The notes beneath the pieces were generated by a model. The model made no database searches. It saw only the letters and a program-made list of their open reading frames with translations, and was not told the origin of the DNA. Below are positions 33,701 to 45,700 of a stretch of DNA of 64,000 nt, piece after piece (the stretch's first letter is position 1; each line of letters starts with the position of its first letter). Both the position numbers and the translations under genes were made by a program. The stretch lies in contig BSYO01000019.1 of NCBI GenBank assembly GCA_033239525.1, positions 9,964,592-10,028,591 on the forward strand, given 5' to 3'. The DNA is from Nepenthes gracilis. Taxonomy: Eukaryota > Streptophyta > Magnoliopsida > Caryophyllales > Nepenthaceae.

Positions 33701-36700
33701 GGATTTATTTATGTTCAATCTTTGAAGCGCTTTTTCAATATAACATTCTTGAGATATTCACACCCTTTTTTCCCCTTTTGGTCACGAAAAATTCTTATGT
33801 CAAGAATTTTTTTTGTTAGTTCTAAGTCTTTCATGGCAAAAGACTTGCTTAGTTGTTTTTTCGATTTGCCAATCTGGGATGCATTTTGCCATGCAATGAG
33901 TGTATCATCGATATAGAGCATGTGGATAACAAAGTCTCCTTTCGATAACTTTTGTATAAACATGCAGTGGTCTAAAGTAGTTTTCTAATAACCTTACTCC
34001 ACCACAGTAAACTTGAACTTCTTGTAATAGTATCTAGGAATTTGCTTTAGCTCATTAAGGCTCTTCTTCAAATGGCATGCTGTGAGCTCCTTCTCCTTAA
34101 CCTCAAATTCTTTCAGCTACTCATTGTAGATTTCTTCCTTGAGGTTTCTGTGGAGGAATGCTGTCTGCACGTCTAGTTGCTTCACTTCAAGGTGTAGACA
34201 AGCAGCTAATTCGAAGACAACTTGAATGGAAGACATCTTTTTCGCAGGGGAGAAAATCTCCTTAAAATCAATGCCATTTATTTGATTAAACCCTTTCACA
34301 GCCAATCTTGCCTTGTTCCTTGGTTACGGATTATTTTCCTTGGATTTCATTCTAAACACTTATTTATTTTTGGGCTCTCTTCTGCCCTCAGGAAACTTTA
34401 CAACGCTAAATGTGATTTTCATGCAACGATTTCATCCCATCTTGTTTGACATCCATCCACTCATTCTTGTGATTTTCTCCATGGCTTCTTCCTATTATTT
34501 AGGCTCTTCGCTATTATGAAGTAGCACATACTCTATATCTGACAGGTGTGTGGAATGGCATCAATGTCTTATAGGCCGTTAAAATGGAATAACAGGTATA
34601 GGCTCAGAATGTCAAGATGAACATCATCATGGACTTCATAATGAAAATCATCTACCTCATTGAAGGAAGGAGCATCATGGTCTCCATCAACTCTGTGATC
34701 ATCCAGAACATCATCGTTAATATGAATTGGTGACGGTGTCAATGGAAAAGGGTCCTTGTCACATAGGCTGTTGTTGCTATGAGAAACCACCTTCTCAATC
34801 TTGCTAATGTCTTCAATGATCTCATCTTTCATGAACCTAATATTTCTTGATCTAACAAGCTCTTTCTCCACCTGATCATAAAACAAGTAGCCAAATTCAT
34901 CTTCTCTATAGTTGAGAAAAATGCATTGTCATTGTCTTTATTCAAGTTTTGAACTTATATTTAGGAACAGGGACAAAAGATTTGCAACCAAACACTTGCA
35001 AGCAATGCAAGGCACCTCTTTGCCGAACCAAACATTGTTGGGAACTTCATTGTTTAAAAAACGTTAGGTGAGATATGAAACAGGTTGAAAGATTTTGTGT
35101 GGTGGTGATTTACTCCGAACCCACCTACATAGTTGATATAAATGTGTGATTTCTAGGAGTATTAAATTGAGTATGAAATATGATACAAAATGAATTCCCT
35201 TGTCATAAAGCCATCATTTAGGGATGTGCAAAAAAATTCAAACTGCCTAAACCAAGCCAAACAAAACTGCCAATGACTTTTGGAATATGCGCGGTTTTGT
35301 TGTTGTTTGGTTTTTTATCAAAACTACATTTTCAATTTGGTTGCGGTTTAAGAGTTTAAAATGAATTGAACCAAACCAAACCAAAATAAATAGCCTTGTT
35401 ATTGTAAATGAAAATATCATGATCATACTTCTTTTTATTGTACTTCTATTTTAACATGGAGTACAAGTGGTTATATTATAATTATTTAAGAATTTGTTGT
35501 CACCTAAATTGTTAAAATTTTCATTTGTTCTTGACATTTTTCAAATTTCAAGAAAAGTTTTATGTAGTTTAAGAAACTTTATATGATGTTGGAAAGTTTA
35601 AAGAAATTATATGATATAATATTTTTCTATTAAACGTTATATTTTATTATTTTAATATTATTTTTTTGATTAAATACAGATTTACAAGTCTTTTTTTTTG
35701 TTAGAGTATTGTGGATCAAGTTTAAGTTTGACATTAGAGTATTTTTTAATTGATTAATAATTTTTTACCTGGAATATTATTTTATATTTCTTTATAATAT
35801 ATTTTTATTATATTTATTACATTAGTTTTGAACAATGTTTGATATATTGTTATTGTTATGTCAATGTTCTTACTTGTTTACTTTGATTTTTTAATATCAT
35901 ATATTAAATTCAACAAATAGATTTTAATCTAATGAGCTTAATACTACAAACTGTATAAACTGTCCAAATTAAACCAACTCACATATTAGTGATTTGGACA
36001 ACTTGTCTCAAATGACAGTTTGGGCAGCTTGTCTCAAATGACGGTTTGGATTGGTTTGGTAAAAATCCAAACTATAATAAGCAATTTTGTTGCGGATTAA
36101 CCTCTAATTCGCACCAAATCGAATCATGTTCACCACTAATACACCATGATTTCCATGGCATCATAATTCTATTGCATTCTTCTAAAGATCATTAATGCAA
36201 CACACTCCTTTGTAGTGAGTCTTAAACTGGGTACACAAAGGAGCTGCCCGGATGAACCTCACTATAGAGGATTAATTGCTTCATAGCGTCTTCGGTTGAG
36301 TCTTTTAGTGTCGTTTACCTTGCTAATGACAATGTATGTTAGATGGCCTAATATACTCCCCTCCATTATCTCCCTGGACATACTTTAACTTGTTCCCCAT
36401 TTGCCTTTCAATGAAGGCATGGAATTGCTTGAATGCATAAAGAGCCTAATTCTTTGATTTTAAAATGTATAATCATAATTTTCTTGAACAACCATTGATA
36501 AATGTAATGAAGTGAAGTATTCTGCTAAGAGTTTTTACCTTAAAAGGACCGCATAAGTTGATGTGTATAAACTCTGGAAGATCTGACTTGTTGAAGATGA
36601 ATTTCCATGGGAGGAAATGAATAAGGGTTCATTACATAGTCATAGTCTTTTCTAATGCAATAAAGCTACGTCTCTTTTGCTTTCTGGCCATGCAATGGTT

Positions 36701-39700
36701 ATATGTCTTTAACTTTGCAAACTTTTTTTACAAGATAATTAAGCCCCTTCTCACTCATGTAACTAAGCTTCTTGTGCCATAATTCTGTAGATTCACTTCC
36801 ATTTATCACATTCGTAGTATCCTTGGAGATGAGGAATGCAACATGTACAAACTAGACAACTTCTTCCTTCGTGTCACTAGTAGAGAGCTTTTAGTGGGCT
36901 TCCAAGAGTCCTCGTGGAAAGTGCTGCAAAAGTCTTTTCATTGAACTTTTCAATTGAAATAAGATTTAGCCGTATATTCAGGACGTGTCAAACATCCCTA
37001 AAGATCGACATTGTGTAGTGTCACTTATCAAATAGATGTCACCAGAGCACAATATATGACAAGACGTTATTGCCTAGCTTTAATGCTCTAAAGTCAATGG
37101 ACGTATAAGATGTGAAGAATACTCTCCTTGATGTAATATGGAGTGATACACCACCATTTATCACCCAACTTGTCTCGTGGTTGGCAAAGTTGATCACATT
37201 TTATTTGCAAACAATGAAAAGGTCAAATTTGGTAATAATGGAAGCCAACTCATCATTACGAGCCTTTTCTTCTTCATTTTCACCACCATCTTTTGTTTCC
37301 ACATTTCTACTTATAGCAATGTTTCTTAATGTTGTCCTTTTTGCCACAATAATAACACTTGAGATTTTGATACTTCAACTTTGACTTGCTTTTGCTCTTG
37401 TCTCTATTCTTGTAGTCCTTTCCTTTAATCCTTTTTCAGTTCTTGGAGACCGAAGACTTAGGTTGTTAAAATAGAGAACCTTGAAATCTTTTTTTGATTT
37501 TTTCATTTAGAACGACATCCTTAGCCTCCTCTAGTGTCATAATACCGATTGAAGCAAAGTTGGTAGTAGATATCCTGAGTACCTCCCAAGAATCTAGTAG
37601 AGTCATCAATAACCATAAGCCGAGCAACTAATTGTCCAATTTTATGCCCATGTTGGACAGTTGATCAGTGTTACCTTGGAACTTATTTAGATGGTCAGCA
37701 ATGGAGGCTTCTTCTTTGTTTTTTAATTGCGTCAATTTTATCAAATGATACAGTTTGTTATTACCCTTCTTCAAAGCATATGACACTTCAAGCTTATCCC
37801 ACATGGTTCTTGCATGTTTTTCATTATTAATGTGATTATACTTGTTATTGTCAACTCATTGCCTAATATATCTACAAACTTGCTCGTGCTCAAATGCCTA
37901 TTTCTTTTCGGATTTGGATTTTGATCTTTGAGTAGCTAACACTAGAAGTTGCATTGCTTTCATAAACAGTAAATTTTTCATCCTACTCATCCAGATTTCA
38001 AAGGTTGTGCAATTTAAGTAAAATAATTTGTTTACATCCTCCATCAATTCACACAAAAGCGGAAAAAAACCCAAAATCCATGGTATCGCTTGTTAGGAGT
38101 GGTCTACCCAAACTCTGTCACACACAAAGTCTATAACAAATCTCAAGAATGATTGATTACCAAACTCATTGTCTTAATTCTTGAGGAAGTGAAATAACAA
38201 GACACATTCACAAATAAATTTGTAGCAAAACAAAAACATGAACTTTTTTTATGAAAAATCTTTTCAAAATAAAGGGGAAAAATATTTTACTATAATATAA
38301 GTTTGGTTAAAACAAAACCTCAAGGCACCTTAAAATTTAACAAAAAAACTTTGGCAAATCGAGCAAAGAATAATAAGAGAATAAACGGAATGAAATTATC
38401 GGTGAAAGTGTTTTAAATGATAGTTAGAACAACATACACAATATAATGAAGATAGGAACATAATTAAATGTCCAATATTGGCTAAATTTCTGTCCTCTCT
38501 TCTTCCTTTCTCTCTTAATTGGTGCTCAAAGTGTTTTGAATAATCACTCACACTAACTATTCCAAAACAGAGCAAAAAATGGCTTAAAAAGAGTTTAGTG
38601 TTTGAATGACGAAAGTTGGAGTTTGTACATTGAAAGCTGGTGTTCAAACGCTAGAAGTTGGTGTTTGAACCCCAAGAGAAAAACTTCCCTGAAATTACTT
38701 ACGCATTTGCGTCCTTTATGTGCTCACCAGGCAATCCATTTTGTCCAATCTATATACATGCTCTTATCACACATGCATTAGTTGCAGACATTTTAATTTT
38801 CCCGCATGTGCTTCCATCATGCTGTGTATCAAGCATGGTTCAACTACAACAAAGAAGTATATGCATAGAAGGACATAAGACTTATAAGGGAGTGATGCAT
38901 CCCGGCAGTTTTCAGTGGAAGATGTATTGCATAGAAATTCCATATGAAGGGTTTGTCTACAATTTACTTCCCTTTCACAAGGATGCTCTATATCCATAAT
39001 CAAGAATCTATCTGGAAAAATTTCATCTTCTGATATAATGATTGTTTTAGCCAACATGTATTTCGTGAGCTGTCATGTTACTTCTGCTGAGACCAGTTTG
39101 ATGAGCTTGCCTGGAGTGTATTACAACTGACGTATGACAGATATATTGTCTTACTGTGGTCCCTTCTATTGTCTTGTTATTACATTTCCCCATTGCCGGT
39201 TCCCTTTTTAAGTATATCTCTTTGTTTTACTTACTAATTGGTCTACTAGCTGTCTCTTCTTGATATAGAATCTTCTGAGTATTTATGGGTTACCAATATG
39301 TTTCTTGAGGCAGATGTCTACGAGGAGGGGTAGTACAGAGATTCATGAATTTGACGGAAATTTTTTACGTGCTCATGCTCATTTCAAAGTAACCTCGGTC
39401 ATTGGTCATGTTTTTAGGTCAGTTCTCTCTTCCTCCCCTTCTCCAGCTGTTTTGGGAGGATTCAAAGTGACCATGAATACTGACTCATGATTATTTTTGG
39501 CAATATTTAAGTATTTGACTCATGTTGGACTGACTATTTTTGGACAGAGTATCATTAAGGATTTTAAATTCTTGCTGTCTTAACTTGATATATCAGAACT
39601 AAGGATATTTCCTGTGCAATTTTAGTGTAGATTTTCCGGCAACATATCAAGACTGGGCTGTGACAGATCCTTTAGATCTTTTCGATGCTCCAACTTTGAA

Positions 39701-42700
39701 GATAGAATCCAATCCAAAGGTGTGGAATGTCTGTTGCATCCCATTTTTTCATGAAGTCACTAGATATGTACCATTGATAGATGAACAATTCTTTGCTTTC
39801 ATTGAAGTTTCACTTTGATCACATTTTTTGGGTGATGAATAATTTCTGGATATCTAACCCAGCAATTTTCAGGCTCATATACGTCGGCATTTGAGTCAAG
39901 AAGCTCGTGATTGTAGCTATTTGGTATTATGGCTGGATTGTGATCGTGAAGGGGAAAATATTTGCTTTGAAGGTATATTATCCTTCATTGATCAAACCTT
40001 GAACGGATCTACATCTTCAAACAGTACACTGTATTACAACATGTTGCATGTGTGCCAGCATCGTTTCTCCTAATGGAATGCAGATGTTCATGTTACCATC
40101 ACTTTGTAGTTATCATGCTTTAGACTTGTAGTTTGATACCGACATCTTTATATTTGCAGCGTTCATGGTTCATATTTTGATGTGCATGATTTTCAATTTT
40201 CTGTTGGTTCAGTCTGGAAGACTAGACATGTTCGACATCCTTCTGGCATTTTGTGGATTGGTGTTGTAGAGTAAATGCTTGTGTTCTATGGTGGTGCAAA
40301 TTATTCATTTTAAAATCATAGGTGGTTGTGGTTCAGCATTCAGCCATAACAGCTGGAAAATACTGCATTTCTGTTGTCTTGGACTCTACCAGAGTCATTT
40401 CTATGAAAATTGATGGCTATCTTCTTCACTACTAGCAGTTAAGACTTTAAAAATTAAATGCTTCAGTTGCCTGCTGGTTTTTATTTCATGTTCTTGAACT
40501 GTATGTCTGTTTCTCTGTTTAGCATTGATTTACAAAAGTTTTCCGAGTTTAAGTTAGAGCATGGAAGCTAATTATTTAAAATCTGGACCATTGCCTCTCT
40601 TGAAAATGTAGAAGTTTAAATCTGCATCATAAAACCTCAGAATCACCATGGATCCATTTACAATAACTTTAGGAGGCCAATCTTGATTTTTCTAGATCCA
40701 TTCTTTTCACCATATTTTCCCTGCTGCATGTATTTTGCAAGCAATATGTTTGCTGCTAATGCATTAAGGGTGATAACTTATGTTTCTTTCTTGACTCGCT
40801 CTGCAGTTATTGAGTGTTCTGGTATTCATCTCAAGAAGGGTGCAAGAAATGTTTTCCGAGCACGGTTTTCTTCTGTTACTGAGCAAGATATTTTTAAGGC
40901 CATGGACAATCTTGGTCAGCCAAATGAGAATGAGGCATTGGCAGTTGATGCTCGACAAGAGATAGATTTGAAAGTTGGAGTGGCTTTTACTAGATTTCAG
41001 ACTGCTTTTTTTCAGGGAAAATATGGGAATTTAGATTCTAGAGTCATCTCGTGCGCTCTCGTCTCTTTCCTGCTGTTTTTTCTTAATATTTTGCCCCATT
41101 TTTTGTTGTAGTATCTTGTCGTCTGGCCCCTTTTTTGATGGGGAATGTGAGTTAGAACATTTTCTTTCTTTTGGGGAGGGGGGGGGGGGACATTGAAGCC
41201 AAATGGATGAGAAAATTTCTCTTCTAAAATCGAAGCCAAAACCAAGTATGGTACTATTTGTTCAAGTACTTCATCAGGTTTTCACCTTAGTACAATCAAT
41301 CTTTTGAATTTTGCCATCCCGACTTAATGAACTTTAAATACCTCAACCGTGAGGAACACATGCCAACTTAATCTAGTACCTAAACTCAGCTTCTCCATAT
41401 TTGCTGGAGAAATTCATAGGCCGAAGGCTATTCATTTCCTGCTGAATTGGTGAATATAATATCAAAAACAATTATTCAACTCATGCTGTAGACATTTCTG
41501 CAGCAATCATTCATCCTTGCATTTGACCGCATGGCAAAAACTTTTATCATATCATTGAACTACCTTTAACTGAATTTTGTTTAGCTGGAGAATTAATGCA
41601 TTAGACAGGTCTGGCAAGCATAGAAATCTTCAATCTGGAGTCTTATGGGATTGTGAAATATCTCTAAAATGAAGGGAATATTTTGAAGGGTGGCACTGGC
41701 ACCAACTCAATGACATGAATTGAAACATTGGGCAATTGAACATATAATAAAGACTCTAAGTGCCTTAAAAATAAGGATGCTAAGATGATTATTTTTTCGC
41801 TCATCTGGAAATGATAGATGGGGAGGGGATTTGGTTGGAATTGAACTCAGGTCATTGTCTGGGAAATAATATAGTAGCCAATCATCAAGCTATCATTTTT
41901 TTTTTCATGAGGATGTTAAAATGAATAAATGGCATAACTCTAAAAGATAAATTAAAAAAAGTGGGACTCGAGGCTTCGTTGTTGTTTAAGCAATGGAGTC
42001 TATGACACCAGATATCAAGTCAGTGGTATATTGATAAAAGGATTGAAGATCATAGGAACTTTTGAGAACATCATTATGTTCTGAAGTGGAGGAGAATGAT
42101 GCATCCTGAACCAGCTGATATTTATCTTACACTAGGTTAAATAAGTCATTCTTTCATTATTTTGGTATATTATTTCTTCATTGTATCTGCTATATTTTGG
42201 AAGTGTTATCAGGTGTCTGCAAGTCTGGTACTTTGTTGACTAGAAGCTTCGTTAGTTGTGTGAGTGTAAATTGTCAGGCATAGTCAGTATGCTTTGGCTC
42301 TATTTTATATTCCATGTGGAATAACATCAGCATTTGTATCATCAGTTGAAAGCCATATTTTAGGGATGATACAGAACTCTTCTTCCCACCATTGATACAG
42401 TTATTCCAAAGAATCTTTTCAGCATCATATATACCTGCACATTGATTGGTGTTGGCATAATTGTAAATTATCCAGGATTATCTGCAATCTTTTCCCCATT
42501 TTCTTTTCCAGCATGAAACAATTCTCTCTATCTCTGCTTGTTTCAGTTATGGGCCATGTCAAACTCCCACTCTTGGTTTCTGTGTACAGCGCTATTTGCG
42601 TATTACTACTTTTAAGCCAGAAAAGCTTTGGGTGTTGCATCCTTACATTATACATAAGGGATACGAGATAAAGTTGGAATGGGAGCGTGAAAGGTTATTT

Positions 42701-45700
42701 GATTTTGATGTAAGTTCCTCTCTGTTTATGGTTTATACTGGCTCAAACAAATTTCTCTTGATACAAGTTATAGATGTCCATAATATTGTGTATTAAGTAT
42801 TGCAGTAGATTGTGAACAAGCTGTAGTGATACTGTTTTCTGGATGCAGGTGGCCATGATGTTTCAAAAGTTGGTGGCCGAAGATGGGACTGTTGTAGTAG
42901 ACAATATATTTGAGAAGCAAGAGCATAAGAGTCGCCCCTCTGGTTTAAACACAGTGAATCTCCTAAAGGTCCAAACAAATATTTCCCTTCAGCCTGGAAG
43001 TCAAGGGTGGTTCTTTTTTGTGTATGTATGGTTGTTCACTAAGGATCCTTGTTTTTGAATTATATTTCTAACCAGAGTATTGATGAATTCAAGTTCTGTA
43101 AAACATGTACAATAACTCATTATGTGCTATTGCCCTGTGATGAGCAGTATTTTGGTGCTTAGAATTTAACTTGAAGTGTAATCTACTTGTTTGAGTTCTT
43201 GTTTTTAAAGAAGTTTTTGAAGGATTACAAACTGATCAAAGTTCTTGTAGCTTATTCAGGTTGGTTCAAGTGCATTAGGCTTTGGGCCACAAACGACTAT
43301 GCAATTAGCAGAAAGGTTGTATACTCAAGGTTTCATCAGGTTGTCACTGCCCCATCTCTTGCGGTACTACATATTGACATCATGTGGTTCAGAATGGGCT
43401 TCCTGTATCAATGCAATTTTCTTCCCGCCCTGCCTTCCCCCCACAAAAAAGGGAATTTATGAATCTTCTTCGCTATGCTCTTCTCCATAGTTACTGTCCC
43501 TTTTTCAACTTCATCTAGCATCTTAAGATTAGCCTAGTGAAAAAAAAAGAAGGAAATTTAGAATCCTAATGCTCCTGAATAATGATATTCTATTAGTTGT
43601 GAAAGTCTGTCTGCCTTGCTGATTTGTGCTTGCTTTTGTGTATGCGAGTGCATCGTGCTTTTGTGCATTGTTTCCATAGGCTTGTATGGAATTTAATGAA
43701 ATTATCATCCCGCCTTTCGATTTGCTAACATAGTATCGACTGTTACTGTTTTTTTTTGGTAAGTATAATGTCGACTGTTACACACTCTTTATGATGTTTT
43801 CTTCAGCTATCCACGGACAGAGAGCACAGCTTACCCTTCTTCATTTGACTTCCGAGGAGCACTTGAAGTGCAAAAGCATAATCCACATTGGGGTGGTTAT
43901 GTACAAACACTGCTGGCTGATGGTTATGTCAAACCATATTCAGGAACAGATGCTGGTGATCATCCACCAATAACCCCAATGCGTTCTGCAAATGAGGAGA
44001 TGCTAGGCAAGGATGCTTGGAAGTTGTATCAGTATGTCTGTCAACATTTTATTGCAACTTTGTCGCCTGACTGCAAATATGTGAGGTAGATGCATTATCT
44101 CTGTTGATTCCTCTGTTTATATTCTACGCTGATGCAACATTCTTTCTCGAAGTATATCTGTGTTGACTAGATAAACTCTTGGTGATATTTTCCCTTTTCA
44201 ATGATGTCATTTTTGATGAAAATGTTATTTAATGCTGTTTGCTAGATAAGATTTGGCATTTAATTGATGTGTCAGGACAAGGGTTCAATTTTCGATTGGT
44301 GGGGAGTCTTTCTACTGTACAGGACAACAAGTTATTGCCAAAGGATTTACTGCCATAACCCCGTGGTTGGCAATAAGTGAGAAAAACCTTCCTGAATTCA
44401 CCAGAGGGAACAAAATAGAAGTTTCAAAAGTCGAGCTAGATGAGGTACTTTTTTTGGAATTCTAATGTTTATGGCATGCAATAAAAGGCTATCTGCTGTC
44501 GGTCTTCCTTATCCATATCCATGCAAGAGGCAAGGTTTTATGAATGGTATTAAAGTACAACAATTATAAATGCTTTTTCTCTAGTATTCGTGGGTTTTTT
44601 TTTTTTTTTTTTTTTTTTTGGGGGTGATACATGGCCTCCAGACGACTCGAATAGCAAAGCTTGCAATTCCAAACTCCAAATCCGATGAGGTTAGCAATGT
44701 AAAATTTTGCAGTATTGGAATTGGTCCAACCCTAGGGGTGCATGGGGCTCCCACATTATGGTTCTTGGAGGGCCCAGTGCTACTTAAAAACTTAGAGGGC
44801 CGTTAGGTCCTTATGTATTTCCATATAAGTGTTTATGGGGTAGTTCTTCCCCGTCCTAGTGTTGCAAATGATTCAAATAAATATTAGGAATTTATAGTGA
44901 TGCAAATGATTCGAATAAGTATTAGGAATTTATTTAATGAGGTTTGATCTTTTATTTTAGGTGATAATACTTTAAAGGTTTTAGTTTATTAGCGGGACCT
45001 TATTTTGGTGCCTATATAAAGGTAAGCCTCATTGATGATTTGAGAATCATTGGAGTATCTTGATCTCTCTCCCACTGTCAGTTTCTTAATTACTGTCTGA
45101 ATTGTCCTCCTTTCCCTCGTCTCTCTTTCTTCACCAACCCTCTCTCTCTCTCTCTCTCTCTCTCTGTCTATTCCAGTCCCCCAATTTTCTGGGTTTGGGG
45201 TTTGATTTTGAGTTGGTCTTAATAGTCGTTTGGAAGATTGATTGCCAGCTGGAGAATAAGTATAGCGGGCTGGAGGTGTTGAGGTGGGAAGGCAAGTCGC
45301 CACCTGTTGCTGATGTTGGTTGTTGAAGCTGGGTGTGGGGCACAGTTGGGGTCTGGGACATGCTTGGTGGTCTTCAGTTACGGTGGGTGATGGTGCAAAG
45401 GTTTTTCTGAAGACGGCAATGTACAGTGGATTGATGTTTCTTAATAAATACCAGTGGTCAGTAGCAGAGCTTTGTGGAGTATTTTTAAAATCAGGAACTT
45501 GGATCGGATAACAAATTGATGTAGGATGGAAGGAGAGGAAAGGGGTAGGAGAAATACTAGAGCAAGGTGGAGAAATCTGACAAATTTGGAGAGAAACAGA
45601 AGGGACGAGAGAAAGATCATGATTTACCAGTAATTCTCAAATCAGCAGCAACTAAATAGCAATGCAATATGTGGTTTCCTTATATAGGCACCCAACTGGG

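Larger units (their letters stand above)
28409..38907 (-). mobile_element. Copia LTR retrotransposon in TOP3B intron 2
   Basis: The element is in antisense orientation to TOP3B. Left LTR starts TGTTGGGAACAGTCTACCC at 28,409 and right LTR starts TGTTAGGAGTGGTCTACCC at 38,091. The right LTR ends CCCGGCA at 38,907. GTTTT at 28,404-28,408 and again at 38,908-38,912 is a clean 5-bp target duplication, which fixes the insertion limits. Internal minus-strand sequence gives gag, integrase, RT and RNase H in Copia order. All are broken. After subtracting two nested insertions the element is close to 5.9 kb. LTRs differ a lot, so insertion is old, yet the gene stayed intact. Confidence 0.93.
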
